NCBI GenBank assembly: GCA_027625915.1
Contig: JANTQA010000070.1
Location: forward strand, 563,001-627,000
From: Anaeramoeba flamelloides
Taxonomy: Eukaryota; Metamonada; Anaeramoebidae
DNA length: 64,000 bases
Direction: 5' to 3'
Every line of letters begins with the position of its first letter. The first letter of the stretch is position 1. A model generated the notes under the pieces. That model was given only the letters and a program-made list of their open reading frames with translations. It had not been told where the DNA came from and ran no database searches. Both the position numbers and the translations under genes were made by a program. Below are positions 22,402-40,713 of this stretch, one piece after another.

Positions 22402-25400
22402 TTATTTCTCTTTTTCGTTTTCAAATTCACCAAAAAGTATTTTGGCAAAGTTTTTTAATCTTTCTATTCCACGAATTTCAAATGGATGAAGAGGAACTTT
22501 GACGATATGGAACTCTTCATAGAGCATATCAATTTCTTCGACATAATTTTGTTGAAGTTTTGATCTAGAAAAGCATAAAGGACAGTTTTTAATTACTTCT
22601 AATTGCTTGTCACTTTTTTTTTCTAATTTTTTAATTATTAATTGTTTTTCTTGTTCGTCTTTAACATTTTTTAATAATTGTCTCATTTCTTCTTTTATGA
22701 TGATTTTATTGATCGTTTCAAGTTTTTCAGGTATTACTAATTGATTTACCACGATGTTATGTGAATCGATCCCAAGAGTAAATAATTCATAAATTAATCT
22801 TTCGGTTTCATATAAAGATAAAAATTCTGGAATGCAAACGTTAACAAAAGTTGTTTTTTTCTATATAGGTAGGTATATATTAATAAATACAATTAAAAAT
22901 ATAAGAAAAATTATCGTATAAAATAATAATTTTTTTTTTTTAAAAAATTTGAATATAGGAAAGTTAGGGTTTTGTATTTATTTAATTTATTTTTGTTATT
23001 TTATTTGGATTTTTTATTACTTGATCCTGAAATTGTTCAATAACTCCATCAATAACCTTTTTAATTGTATTTAATTTCCCCAGCATATCTTCATCATTAT
23101 CAGTTTCTTCGTTTGACAAAAAGAGTTTTTGAACTGTATTCCATGCCCCTTGAATTAAATTTTTCAATGACAAAAGCTTTTCAATTGTTTTGTTCATAGT
23201 AGTTGGGAAGGATAAAAGTCTAAGTGTGTGCCCCGTGGGAGCAGTATCAAATACAACAACATCGTAATCTAATTTGGTTAATAATCTCATAATTTCTGTA
23301 AAACTAATAATTTCATCAATTCCTGGTAGAGCTGATCCAAGTGTTTCAAAAAGTGGATTGTTTGTTTCATTAACTATTTCTCTTGTTGAATTTAATGGAT
23401 CTACTTCCTAAAAAAAATAATTTTTGAAGAAAAAATAAGTTTTTAAAAAATTAGTTAATGAGAGGGAATTAATAAAGAAGATTTTGTAAAAAGAAAAAAC
23501 GAAAAAAAAAAGAAAAATGAAGATTATTTCATAATAAATCAAGTTATTATAAAATTAAATAAAGAAGATAATTTCATTAATTCGTAATCAATGCAAAATG
23601 CCAATAATTATTATTTGTTAATAGAAAGTAAAAATAAATAATATCATTTTTTTGAAAAAATTTTTAAAATTATAAGAGATTTTGGAATGAATCCAAATAA
23701 ACTATTTTTCAAAAATATTTATGTAATTTAAATGGCCACTGAAAGTGGCTTTGAGTGGTTTTATCACATAAGCTATTTCCAAAAAAGAGGGGCTAATATA
23801 TTTTAAAATATCTTTATTAAATTCAATCGTCAAAATATGATTCAAATATACAAAATCATTAACTACCATTTATTGATTCTTAATAATAATTCAATTTATT
23901 TGTTAGTATGCTATTACATAAAAAAAAAATATAAAATTTCTGATCTCGATTTTATCTGATATTTTTTAGGGGTGAAAAATAGTGTTTATTATTTTCTTTT
24001 TGATCAAAAAAATGGTTTCGAAACTTTTTTAATCTCGGACAAATTTTCAATTAAAATCGAAAACATAGAAATCTGTATTTTATTGTTTAAAAAATCATTT
24101 GTACCATTTTCATATTTCCAGTTTTTTATTGAAATTGACCGTACATTGTTTTCTAAAAAAAAAGTGTTTATTATTTTTTTCATTTTTTGCAAATATTTCA
24201 TTAAAAATATTATGAAATAAATACCATAGTCATTGATCTAATCGATATTAATATTTAACTCAATTAGGTATTGCCAATTAACGAATAGCTCCACTAAACA
24301 AAGAGGATTTTTTATGAAATGTAAAAAAAAATGTCAGACTTTTTTTGAAATACCTTATCATTATCAAAAAAATTTTTCAATTTTTAGATCAGAATCATTT
24401 TCTCTAATTTAATCAAATTTTAGTTTTACTTTTTCAAATTTTTGTTTTTCTTTTGTTTTTCTTTTTCTTTTTTTGATCTTTTTTTTTCCTTTTCTTTTTC
24501 TGAAAATTTCGATTTTATTTTTTTACAAAAGATCAAATGAAAAAAAAAAAAAAAGATCTTCAAAAATACCAATAAAAATTAAAACAATTGAGGATATGTA
24601 ATGTCTTTTAAAATCCAGATAATTAATGGCAAAAAATCTTTTTGTTCGACTTTTTTTCAGTGAAAGTTTTAGTAATAAAAAATCTGTAATGCTCATTTCA
24701 AAAATTATTTCTCAATTTTTTTTAGTTTTTGGTTTTATTTTTTTAAATTATTAAAATATCAGTTTTTTTATATGTTTTGAATACTTTTAAAAATGGATTA
24801 TTAATAAGATTTAATAATTAGTTGTTTTTGAATATTTACATATATATTTCAGGTGGGTAACAATTTTTGAAATGGAGTTTAATAAAAAATATTATAAAAA
24901 ATCTTTAATTCTAAAAGAAATTTTATATCAAGGTATTTTTTTAAATAAACAAACTCATTTACAATTTAATTTTAATAAGGTTAAAACCAACTTCAAACAA
25001 TTAATCAATATCTGAGAAAAAACAATTTCTAATGGACGAAAAATGCACGTCTTTACGTTGTTCTAGGTTGTCAATTATTATATTAATTGTAATTATTTGA
25101 TTTAACAAGAAAGTGGCTTGAATTATTGATGTCTGGATTAAAAAAAAAAAAAAAAATTACTCATAAACCCACTCACTAAAACTTATATAAAAAACTGAAG
25201 CAAAAATTGACTTTGCTAGAATAACAATATACAAAAGAAAATTTTAATTAATTCAAAAATTAAAAATTCTCAATTTTCATGAAATAATTAAATTTCTTTC
25301 ATTGATAGAAAAGAATTTTATAATTGGAAATCTAAAAAATTGGAAATTTGGCTAGATAATTCTCGAATTAATCAATTTAAAAATAGTTCAAGTTCGAAAA

Positions 25401-28308
25401 TTAATAAATTTTCAGAATAAAATAGTATATCTTCTATATTAAATAATAATATTTTTTTTAATATTATTACAAAAAAAGAATCATCATCTTTATTTTTCCT
25501 TAGTGGGTAATAAACTTATTTTTATGTATTTAATCAAATTTCTAAATAACAATTTAGGAATTCGGAAAGTGTCGTAAAGTGTCGTAGAGTGACGTAGAGT
25601 GCCTAGCTTTTCCAGGATTCAAAAGAATTGAGTTAAATCTATAGGATTTTACTCAATTCTTTTGAATTCTGAAAAAGTTAACGCCGTTTTTTGAGTTTTC
25701 TGTTTATTTGGAAAATCAATATATTTTCGTTAGGTTTTTTTGAGTTTTCTATTTATTTGTGAAGTGTTCTAGGTTTTTTTTACTGTTTGAAATAAATAGA
25801 AAATTTTAATAAATTTTTGGTTTATTTAAAAAAGTAAAAAAAACCTAACGACAATCAATAGATTTTCCAAATAAAATAGAAAACCTTAAAAAAACCTAGA
25901 ACACTCCACAAATAAAATAGAAAACCTCAAAAAAACCTAGAACGCTTTATAAATAAAACAGAAAACTCAATAAAACCTAACGGTGGTTTTTTTTTTTATT
26001 TAAGAAATAAACCAAAAATTAAATAAATTTTCATTTTCTTTCTCAAATAAAAAAATATTAACAGCAAACAGAAGATACTTTTGTTGAATCACCTGTCTTC
26101 AATAATAAAAAAATCCAATAATTTTTTATTATTGTATTTTTTTCAAACTTTCTGGTTTTATTTTTAAAGTGTATTTTTTTTTCTACTTCCTTCGAAAATA
26201 ATAAGATTTCTTTCTTCATCTTAAATAAAATAATTATTTTTTGAAATAATTCGGAAATATGTTGGATTTTAGACTTTTCCAAAATGATAAAAATGCATCA
26301 AACTCTTTTAAAAGCAATAATTCATTTCGGAAAATAGCATTAAAAGTAAGTCAGGTATTCTAGTAATGATATTTTTACTTGGTTTTGAAATTTCAAGATA
26401 CGGTATATTTTTTTTTTTGGATTTGCTATTAAATTTGCTATTATATTCTTTTCAGTTTATTAGCACCTTAATTGATGTGTCATGTTCTTTTTGTTCTTTC
26501 AACATATTGGCATTTTCTAAATAATACTGTCTAAATCCAATTGCGTCAATTAATATTTTATCTCAAAGTTCAAAAAGGAAGTTAATTAAATCTCAAAAAA
26601 GATCATTTTTAATTGATTTTGAAAAGATCAATGGTGTTTTTTCGGCTAATAATTAGAGAAATACTTTATGGACTTGATCTAAGAATTATTATTTCTGAAT
26701 TAGAAAAAAATTGTAAATAAAAATGTTAATTTCAATTGTTCCCCAAAATATTTTATTAATTATTAATTAAAATTAGTCAAAACTTTCATAAAATCAATTA
26801 GAAATGAAAATTGCGTATAATGAGGTTCTTCCTTTCTGAACTTTGACCAAATTTTAAACTATTTTTATTTGAAATCATCAGTATTGTGAAGAAACACAAG
26901 ATTTTGGAAATTGAAAAAATAAACTTTTCTTTTTTTTTTATTTTTATTTTATATCGAGGAAGAAGTGTAAATTTCTCTCAAAGCGCCCTTATACTTGGTT
27001 TTCCTTTCAGAAATTTAAGCGTAAAATCATAGATTTCACCAAAGTTAAAATAATAAACTTTTCTTTTGTTGGTTGGGAAATGAAAGTATTAGTGAACATT
27101 TTTACTTTAGTTTGAAGGTGTTGTGTTTATCTTCTTTTTCTGAAAATGGTAATTAATTTTCTTTTTACTGTTAAGAAAAAAATGTTGGACAGAGAAAAAT
27201 AGTTGGACAGCAATTTTAATTGAGAACCTAACTGAAAATGATTTTTAATTTCAATCGTTTGTGAAATAACTAAAGAAAATAACAATAATCTACTTATTAA
27301 AATAAGGAATAATGTAATTCTACTTTTTCAAAACTTATCTCTTATAATCTAAAGCAAGTTTAAAAATTACCCTTTTCAGATTTAATAGTAAACTTTACTA
27401 AAACTTGGATTTTTGATAAAATAGCATGATCTACTTTAGTTATCAAACTTTCAAATGAGTATTCTATACACACCACAGATTAATGAACTTGTAACACCTT
27501 TAACCTGGATTTATCTAAAATTCAACTAGTTATCAATAGGATTTGATTTTCAATTTTACTAATGTTCCCAATTAAAAATGGTGTCCAACCATTTTTCTGT
27601 GCCCAACATTTTTCTCTCAACAGTTATTTCTTATTTTAGTGTCTTTTTCTAATTGTATAAAAAAATTTTATTCCTTGAGATGGGAGAGCTTTTTTGATTA
27701 TTTTAATACCTGTTCTTTTTTAAAAATTGTTCAATTGAGTTTCAAATGAGTGGTACCACTAAAGTTCACCGATTTATTTTACTTCAAGATTGATCTTTTG
27801 TTTAAAAAGAGTTTTTCTTTTTTTTGTTTACAGCTAAGGGACACACAGTTGTTTGGTTGAAATTAATTTTTTGCAAAGTCTTTCTTTGCGTTCTTGATGT
27901 TGATCCAAAAAAAAGCAAGAATTATAATAAAAAAAAATTGTTCCAAAAGAAAGAAAAAAGACAAGTAAATACCATTGCATAAAGATTTTCGTAACCTTTC
28001 ACTAAGGAAGGTTCTTTACCAAACTTTTGATTAAAGGAATCAGATAAATTATGTGCAGGATCTGTTGATATTAAAAGCACCTTCTCTCTTACTTCGGCAA
28101 AGCGGACTGCAATTGAACTACTAACAGTTGTTTTACCAACACCTTTTGATTCAAAAAAAAATGTTTTTTGCAGAAAAACAAAGTAAAGCTAAAAGTTTTC
28201 GATATCATCAAAAATAAAAAAAATCCAAATACCTCCTTTACCACCAACAAGAACCCAAGACAATTCCTCGTTGTCTATTAAATTTTGAAGATTTGGTGCA
28301 AAAGTCAT
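22402..28308 (-). CDS. GET3: GET3/TRC40 tail-anchored protein targeting ATPase
   Basis: Four exons on the minus strand: 28308-28233, 28142-27973, 23407-23021 and 22860-22402; 363 aa. All junctions are GT-AG and in phase (introns 90, 4565 and 160 nt). Motifs: deviant Walker A GGKGGVGKTT (residues 22-31), switch [11 protein letters not shown] (53-62, with the catalytic Asp), switch [10 protein letters not shown] (136-143), and the zinc-binding CPLC (about 304-307) of the homodimer interface. The C-terminus [12 protein letters not shown] ... EIRG is typical. GET3 receives C-terminally anchored membrane proteins in the cytosol and delivers them to the ER. The length fits the eukaryotic family (about 340-360 aa). 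The second intron is extraordinarily long for this window and carries transposon-like elements. No regulatory site is evident. Confidence 0.97.
25561..25995. repeat. Hairpin cluster with 10-bp tandem repeats, family B copy 1
   Basis: Starts with 10-bp units GTCGTAAAGT, GTCGTAGAGT, GACGTAGAGT (25571-25600). Then a hairpin at about 25604-25678 with stem TTCAAAAGAATTGAGT and loop around AAATCTATAGGATTT. Then an ~80-nt hairpin at 25769-25850 with CCTAACG at its end, enclosed by a larger imperfect palindrome of GTTTTCT-ATTTATTTG units running to about 25995. It lies in GET3 intron 2. Confidence 0.75.
27168..27623. mobile_element. 456-bp inverted-repeat element (TTA-flanked)
   Basis: Left end CTGTTAAGAAAAAAATGTTG, followed by GACAGAGAAAAATAGTTGGAC. 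The right end is its reverse complement with few changes (GTCCAACCATTTTTCTGTGC ... CTCAACAG). TTA stands on both sides, as target duplications of PIF/Harbinger elements do. No open frame, so a non-autonomous copy. Superfamily assignment rests on the 3-bp flank only. Located in GET3 intron 2. Confidence 0.7.
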
Positions 28309-30295
28309 TTGTATATCTCTGTTAATAAAAAAATAAAAAAAATGAAAGTGATGATAAAATTGAAACAAGATCGCTTATTTGAAATTATAATCGATTGAAA
28401 GGTTGTGTCTTACGTTAATTCTTGTTAATTTCAAATCATTAGATTGTTCTTTCATTTTATTTCTTTCCTTCCGATCGAATTTCTGTTTAAAATATAATAA
28501 ACCTAATTAAGACCAATATTCATACCCTTAACCAAGGACACCAAATTGGAAAGCATCCAATTTGGTGAATAGTCTCTCCTTGATAAAATATTTTTCAATC
28601 TTCTTGTTCTGAATTTTCGTTAATTTAGAATTGTTGTTACTTGAAAAAATATCTTCTTTTTTCTTTCTGTTCTAATTTGCAGTAATGTTTTACAAACTTA
28701 CTATTATCTGTTTAATTAAACTAAATTAAATCTCGGATTTGGGGTATTCAAGACAAAATCGTATTCTAATGGTTATAATAACAAACCAATATTTCTTTTT
28801 TTATTTAAAAATTATCATTTTATTAGTGGTAAAAGAAGTGAGTTCAAAAAAAAAAATAGCTATAATATTATTAAGATGAATTTCAACTGATATTTAATAG
28901 ATTGACTCGTCACACAATAATTGTATATATTTTTTCAATACTTTTGTAATGTAATCAAAGATTTTTTGAAGTTTTTTCTACTTGATATCACTTTTTATGG
29001 GATTAATCTCATTATAGATTTCTCTATAAATAAAGTATTTTAGAATTCGGTGTAAATGGTATTAGTTCACCATGGCTTAAATAGTTTCTGTGGCTCTAAG
29101 AAAATCTATTATAAATCTTATTACACAATACAATCTAAAATTTTTTACTAATGATCACTATTGAAAAAATTTTCATTTTGAAAATTTTGTAATAATTCCT
29201 TTTCCAAATCTAAAAATAGAAATATCAAAATAATAATATTACAGTAATTAATAATTCATAATTAGAACTTCCAAAAGTATCTATTTTTTTTAATTTTTTT
29301 AATTTCAAAGATTAAGTCAATAATCGTCAACATAAAAACTCCCAGAATGATTAGTTTTCTTATCTTTTTGTTAAAATTAATAGTAAGATCAATATATTTC
29401 CCAGATTTCTGAAATAATTTGACAAAAAATCTTATTGGGTAATTATTTAATTTTTTTATAAATTATGAATTTTTTAGCTATTAATCTACATTTCACCACA
29501 AATTTAAGAAAGATATATTACTATTTTGGAAGTCTGAATATTGATAATTCAAACCTTTTAAATATGGCAAAATGCAGATTTTATTCTGAAATTGTTTGGA
29601 ATTTTTATTAATATACAAGGAGCATTTTTAATTGATGAGATCAACAAATATTACTACTTTACTAATCGATTTTTTTGAGATATTTGAACCATGTAGCAAC
29701 AACGCGGTTAGGCCCAATAACAACATATTTTGATCATATGCTTATTCTTGGTAGAAGCTAATGCCTTAAAGCAATTTATTTTTAAAATTTTAATTTAGAA
29801 ATCTATTTTTAAATTTTTTTAATATTTTTTTAATCTTTGAAAATTAGTATTTTTTTTATCTGATTTCTTCAGAACCCAAATTCTGTTTCAGAAGCGAATG
29901 AAAAATCATACAATAAATCAACATACCCCCCCTCGGTGGAAACTAAGTTCTTGTAACATATATTTTAATTTTAAATATTTCAAATAACAAAATCATTAAT
30001 TTCCAAGATTGTTTGAATATTTTTTTTTTTCCCTATTTTCGTTTAACATTAAATCGAACAATAAATTCAATAAGGGCTGAAATTCTTTTTTTAGTTCATC
30101 ACTAATAGAGGATAAAAAGAAATGTCTAATATTTGTTAAAAATTAATTTTCCAAAAAAGAAACAAATATTTTAATTTGAAGATCTTTATTTATTTGAAAT
30201 AAAATTGTCTTAGGTTTTATCCATTTAAAAAAAAAAGTATAATTTAATTCATAATCTAAATTGTTGATTATTAAAAAAAAAAAATAAAATAAAAT
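28309..30295. other. Intergenic region between GET3 and METAP2
   Basis: Two minus-strand genes flank it. It contains a family C repeat (29070-29680) and otherwise AT-rich DNA. A promoter for GET3 should lie just above 28309, but no specific element is recognisable. Confidence 0.5.
29070..29680 (+). repeat. Dispersed repeat family C, long copy (plus)
   Basis: Opens TTCACCATGGCTTAAATAG, then AAATCTTATTACACAATA and TTTTTTACTAATGATCAC. It passes AGAACTTCCAAAAGTATCTA and GAAGTCTGAATATTGATAA and ends near ATTGATGAGATCAACAAATA. It matches 48570-49150 directly and 37525-38110 and 57770-58350 in reverse. Confidence 0.65.
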
Positions 30296-34891
<4,596 letters not shown>

Positions 34892-37524
34892 TTCAGAAAA
34901 AAATTTAAATAAATGAAAAAAGAAACTAATTTAAAAAAAATGAACTTTAAAGAAAGGTTTTTTACTTTTTATTATTATAAAAGAGAGAAACCTAAGTTTG
35001 CTTTTCTGGTTTCTCAAAACTTTTTTTAAGAAGATCCTTTTATTCTTTTTAATTTCTTGATAGAAAAAGTTCTTTGAATGTAGATTTACTCACAAATTAA
35101 TTTTATTTTGGGTTTGATTTTACCTGAAAAGGTGAATATATTTTCTTAAACTTTACAAAGAGGTTTTTTAAATATGTCCAAACAACATTAGTAAAAACTG
35201 TCGAGTAAATTATTCTCTTGAAGTTTCCGGTTTATTTTCATGATTTATCTCGGTAATTGTTTAATTTTGCACTTTTTTAAAATCGTAAAAAAGAAAAACA
35301 ATTTGATCAATTTATTCCATTTTTGCAAAATTGATTTGAAATTTTCCCTAAATTCCATATCTTTTGTTTTTCTTTCTGAAGAGGATCAATAATTACTCTC
35401 CTATAAGTATAAATTACAAGAGGTTTTTTGTTGTCCACTAATTATTATCAATTAATTGATGACCTATAATCGGAATCTAATATGGAAAATCAAAGTACGT
35501 AATTTTTTTCGGAAAAATATTACTTGATGTTATATTTTCAATCATTAACAAAATATTCTCAGACTACTCTTATTTGGAAGGTTTCTAAATTCCAAGAGCT
35601 TTTCAAGGATTTTTAACTTCGATTCTTATGGTTGATAACTTAAGGTAACAAAGAAAAACTAGTAAGAAAAAATTGAAAATAATAAAGATAAACAAAATTA
35701 AAATAAATTTGGAAACAGTTTAAACAGTCGAAAGAATATCAATCATAGGATTTCCATTCAATTTGGAAATAATTTTAATTTTACTTACTATATTGTGTAA
35801 ATAACCCATGTTTTTTTACTTTAATATAGTACTAAAATTTATATCATGTAAAAAATAATGGCTGACTCTAGAAATAAAAGAAACAAATCAATGTGGTGAA
35901 AACAGCATATAAACAAGAAATCGGGTTCTTAAAATAAATTATAAAAAAGAATTATGAAGATATGGAAAGATTAAAATGTAATTTTTTGACAAAATAATGA
36001 GTAAAAGATCAATTTTTAAATTTATATAAAAAAAGCAATTTATTTCACGAATTTTGTTAAAATGTCGAAATTTTTGATACAAAAGTATTTAATATTATTG
36101 AACCATTTACATTAATCTAAGATCAAACCCACTAAAGTCAATTTATTTCTGAAAAAAGAATAAATATATCTGTGTATTTCTGGTCTTCAAATACCCAAGT
36201 CTAAAAAAAAAAACACAAGTAAATTCAAGTAATGGGTTAAAGGTTGTCCACATGGGTTATTTATACTAGTGTGTTTCATTTTTTGTCTATATTGCTTTGT
36301 TTTCATTTATTTTTTTCCAGTTACCTAATCTGATTGGTTAGATCTGGAAGTTTTTTTCAATGGTTGATATAAATTCTTTTTGAATTTTTAAGGAGAAAAA
36401 TCACATACAATTTATTTAATTTTATCTTATCATTTGATTAACCAAAAAATATTGGTGAAATTTCAACATACATTCCAATACTTTTTTTATTCTGCTTGTT
36501 TCATTATTTTGGACATCCAGATTTTTATTTTTTCTTTTGATATTTTTTTCTTTTATTTGGGTAGAAAAGGATTAATCATTAAAACATTAATACTGGGTGA
36601 CTTAAATTTAGTTTTATATTAAGTTTGGAAAAATACAATAAATCTGTACTTTTTTTGTAAATTTTTGGTTTTGAGAGTTTCTGAAATTTGTATAGGAATA
36701 GGATTTAGTATTGAAAAAAATACAATTATATGAAAATAATCCCTTAAAAGATTTTTGATTGTTAAAATTAGGAATAGTGATGTGTAATTTCTTTTTGTTG
36801 AAATCAGATCCTTTTTATAACTAACCAAATTTTGTATGGACTCAGTAATAAACCAACCTAAAGTTAATTAAGGTGGGAGGTATCTAAAGAATACTAAATA
36901 AATTGTTTGATAATCAAAGTAGATCGAACTCATTTTGAAAAACAAAAGGGTTTTATCGATTTTTTTAATGAATTTGGAAAATGATAATTTTTATTCTTGC
37001 TTTTTTGATTGATCGGATGGTTTTTTGAACAAGTGTAATTTCATTAATCATCGTTCTAATAAGTGGGTAATAATTTCAATAATTAGATTTTTTTAAAAAA
37101 AAGGATTTGATTCTTAATTAAAAGGAATTTTACAAAATTTTTCCAAATGTTAACAATTAGAATTCTTGTAAGTGATTATTAGAATGCCAGTTATTTTTTC
37201 CAATACTCTAATTTCAAGAAATTATTTTGTATTCCAAAGTTAAAACAATTATCACAAACACTTTTAACACAATTTGATATTTTCTCGTAATTTCTTTCAC
37301 ATCAAATTTAAAGAAAACTATATTTCAAATAATAATAAAAAAAAATAAAAAGAAATTTGGATACTTATTCCGACTCCTGGTATAGTGTATAGTTTTTTTT
37401 TAAAAAAAAAAAAAGGATGCAGTAAAATATTTGATTTTCTTCAATAAGTTCAATGGTTTAGTTTCTACCAAGGGTAAGTTTAAGATTAAAGTATGCCTAT
37501 ATTTTTATTTGGTCTAATCACATT

Positions 37525-38110
37525 AGTGCTTCATGTTTCAAATTTCTCCATAAATTGAATAAGCAAGTAGTACTATTTGTTGATCTAATCAATTAAAAAT
37601 GATCATTGTATTAGTTAAAACCCCAAAAATTCTAGAATAAAATCTACATTTCAACAAAAATTTTTAAGTATGAATCAAGAATATTAAGATTCCAAAATTG
37701 TAAAATATATTTCATAGATTTGTTGTCGAAATTTAGGTTAATAGCTAAAATTTTCAATTTTTTTTTAAAAAAAAATAATAATTAACTTTGGATTCTTTTG
37801 AATGATCAATTCTGAAATATTGGAAATTTATTAATGTTAGAATTATCTTTATAAAAAAAAACAAAACTAAACAGCCTTTTGGTTTTTATGTTAATGATTA
37901 TTGAGTTAATCTTTGAAATTAAAAAATTGGAAAAATAACTAATTTTCGGATTTTCTTAATATTAATTATTAAATATTGAGAAAAATAGTTTTGAGTTTCA
38001 GTTTTTAGATTTGGAAAAGGAATTAAAAAAAAATATTTCTAAAATGAAAATTTTTAAATATGGATCCTTAGTAATAAAATCTAATAATTTATTGTTAAAT
38101 AATATTTCAA
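37525..38110 (-). repeat. Dispersed repeat family C (minus)
   Basis: Reverse-complement order of the 29070-29680 copy: GTAGTACTATTTGTTGATC, TTAAAAATGATC, AAATCTACATTTCA, TTGGTTTTTATGTTAATGAT, and a terminal AGTAATAAAATCTAATAAT. Confidence 0.6.
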
Positions 38111-38360
38111 TTATGTTTTTTAAAGTCTAGTGAATCATGTCACACTAATTTTAATTACAAATTGTTACAAGAAACTTTGATTATAGAAAAGTCTAAGGTG
38201 GGGCTAAATCTTAAATTAACAAAAATCTAATTACAAGGGAATACTAATTATTAATCACAGGTTGTGTAAATTTTTATTATTGATAATTTTTTTATCAGGT
38301 TCATGCCCTCCTGTGAATTTGTGGATGGTGCCTTGGAAGAATGTGACTGTGCATCAACAT

Positions 38361-38788
38361 GTGTCGTAGAGTATCTAGATTTTTCAGAATTCAATTGAAT
38401 GGAGTAAAATAAAAGTTTTTTTTCAATTCTTTTAAATTCTTGAAAAGTGTTGTTAAGTTTTTTTTTTTGATTTCAAAAATGGAATTAAAATTTCATAAAT
38501 ATCTTTTTTATTTCAAAAAGAAAAAAAAAGATCAAGGTAGTTTTCGGGAATTCAAAATAATAGAAGAAATTTTTTTGATTATTATTAAATTGTTTTAAAT
38601 TCTTCGAAACCTTACAGCTTTTTTTATTAAATTTTTGACATAAATAAATTTCTTGAAATTTTTTTATTTATTTCATAAATTAAATAGCACCTAACAGAAA
38701 GTGTCATCGGTTTTTTTTACTTTTTGCAATAAACTAAAAATTTCTAAAAATTTTCGGTTTATTGCAAAAATTAAAAAAAACCTAACGG
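38361..38788. repeat. Family B hairpin block, copy 3
   Basis: Starts with a single GTGTCGTAGAGT unit and a hairpin (stem TTCAATTGAATGGAGTAAA against TTCAATTCTTTTAAATTCT). It ends with the ~80-nt hairpin at 38706-38788 finishing CCTAACGG. Layout parallels 25561-25850. Confidence 0.6.
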
Positions 38789-39394
38789 AAAAATCAAAAA
38801 AAAAAATAATTTAAATTAATTTAAATCAATAAATAAAAATCTAATAGTCCAAATAATTGTTCCCTCTTTTAAAGGTTATTAGATTATTTATAATCTTATA
38901 AAATTTTATAGATATCCTCTTAACTGAAAAGCTAAAAAATATTTATTATCGTTTACGATTAAATTTTAAAAAAAATATTAATAGAACCTAGACAATTGGA
39001 TTTTTCAACATAAATTGATAAAATACCTTGAAAAATATTTTTTGATAATAAGATCTCTTATTATTGAAGAGTTTGTATTATAATTGTGGAGTTATTAAAA
39101 ATTGAAAAATTAGCAAATATAGGAATCTTTTTTCAGCCTTTTGGAAGAGGGTGATGTGAAATATAAAAAAATATTTCTTATATAACATTATTTTTGAGAA
39201 ACCTTTTCTGATCCAATATCCCAATGAATCAGAATTTTAAAAATTATTTGAAAAGTCATTTTATGTGAGAAATATAAGTGTTTCAGAAAGAATAATTGAA
39301 AATTAAACTCAGAGTTCTTGTTTTTACATAAAGAGAGTTTGAGTATTAAAGTCCAAAATTTGGAGTTATATTTTAGATTGTTTTTGTTTGTAAT

Positions 39395-40155
39395 TGAATA
39401 ACAATTGGGAATAAATTTTCACTTCCTTTTCTATATTTTTTTTTAATAACAAAGGTTCTCAAAAGATGGAGGTTGTAATTGTTGATTTGTTGAACTAACT
39501 TTAAAAAAGAAAATTCCAAAAATTACTGTGATCAAAATAATGCGTGCACAAAGACTATTATCCTTGTTTCAAAATATTATCCGTGCTTTTTTTTCTTCTT
39601 GTACCAAGGCAACATCCAATCTACTACCATATAGTATACCTTAGTTCAAATCAATTTTGAAAGTCTGGTTATTTTCAGTAAAATTTAAATTAGGGATGGA
39701 ATTTGTTGAAAATTTTCCATAATATTCTCAAGTTTTTTGTTATTTTGGTTTTTTTTGGATTATTAACTAATTTTCTTAAAAATTTACTCGATTTTTTGAG
39801 ATAAATTTAGCAATTTGATCCTTCATTTTTAGAATATTTTGAAATAATAGAACTTTAAGAAACCAAGACCATATTTTTTTGGGTTTTATTGTCAGTTTCT
39901 TTGATCGTTTAATGTGTAGTTCTTCTATAACAAAAAAACATGCTTTTTATTTTGAAACACGCATAAAATTTTTTTGTACGGGTTATTTTGACTACAGTAA
40001 TAATGTGAAACATTTTTTGCTTATAATCTAAATAAATAATTGTTATAAAAGGGGTTTCAAAGAGGTGTGTTCAAATTTTTGGCTTTTCACGAAAAAGGAA
40101 CTCAAAAAATGAAGTGAAAATTTTTCACATTAATGATTCAAATACCCATAATCAA
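39395..40155. repeat. Possible long family E foldback
   Basis: Left arm AATTGGGAATAAATTTTCAC then TTCCTTTTC at about 39405. Right arm GAAGTGAAAATTTTTCACAT then GATTCAAATACCCA ending about 40152. The ~700-nt interior is not recognisable. It could be a longer family member, one carrying an insertion, or two separate short copies. Confidence 0.35.
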
Positions 40156-40673
40156 AAAAAAAGCTGTTTGTTCCTATTTGAAAAATTAAACGATGAAAGT
40201 GTGTCACTAAAAAACAATTTTGATTAAAACAGAGAAAGATAAAAAATAATCAATAATTTTCACTTGAAAAAAATGAATATCATTACTAAAATTCCTTAAA
40301 AAAGAGAGAATAAGAGTCTTTCACTACAAATTAAATCAAAATTTTCCTTTCAATAAAAGATTTTTTGTTGTATAATCACTTTTTTTTTTTTATTTTTCAC
40401 AAGAAAGTGACAGTTCTTAAAAAATCTTGAATTTTTGATTCTAAAGTAAATCAGTTTTTGCTAAAAGAATGTATAAACTCTTAATAGGTAATTTCTCCAG
40501 AACTTGAAAATTAGACAAGAATCATTTTTTCTTGGATTCTGCTTACTTTTTTGCTGAAATAATTTTCTCTGAACTTCGAACAAAAAAAATACTTTTCTAA
40601 TTTAACAATTTTTTTTCACACTTGAACACACTAATTTTACACAACCACTTTCATAAAAGTAATCATTTCTGCA

Positions 40674-40705
<32 letters not shown>

Positions 40706-40713
40706 ACAATACA

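Larger units (their letters stand above)
23408..27972 (-). other. 4.6-kb intron 2 of GET3
   Basis: Donor GTATTT directly after the Met codon of LYAM; acceptor TTTAG before GAAGTAGATCC. It includes the 10-bp tandem repeat and hairpin cluster (25561-25995) and a 456-bp inverted-repeat element (27168-27623). No host exon was recognised inside, and the flanking exons join in frame without one. Confidence 0.85.
34892..40713. other. 5.8-kb gene-free interval
   Basis: No supported gene. Repeats: a family C copy in reverse (37525-38110), a hairpin block of family B (38361-38788) and a pair of family E arms about 750 nt apart (39395-40155). A 13-nt inverted pair (TAAATAACCCATG at about 35798, mirrored at about 36250) may mark another element. 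Confidence 0.5.

Noticed and set aside
35797-36265. An element bounded by TAAATAACCCATG inverted pair
   Set aside because: Only about 13 nt match at each end and no second copy was found, so it was not called as an element.
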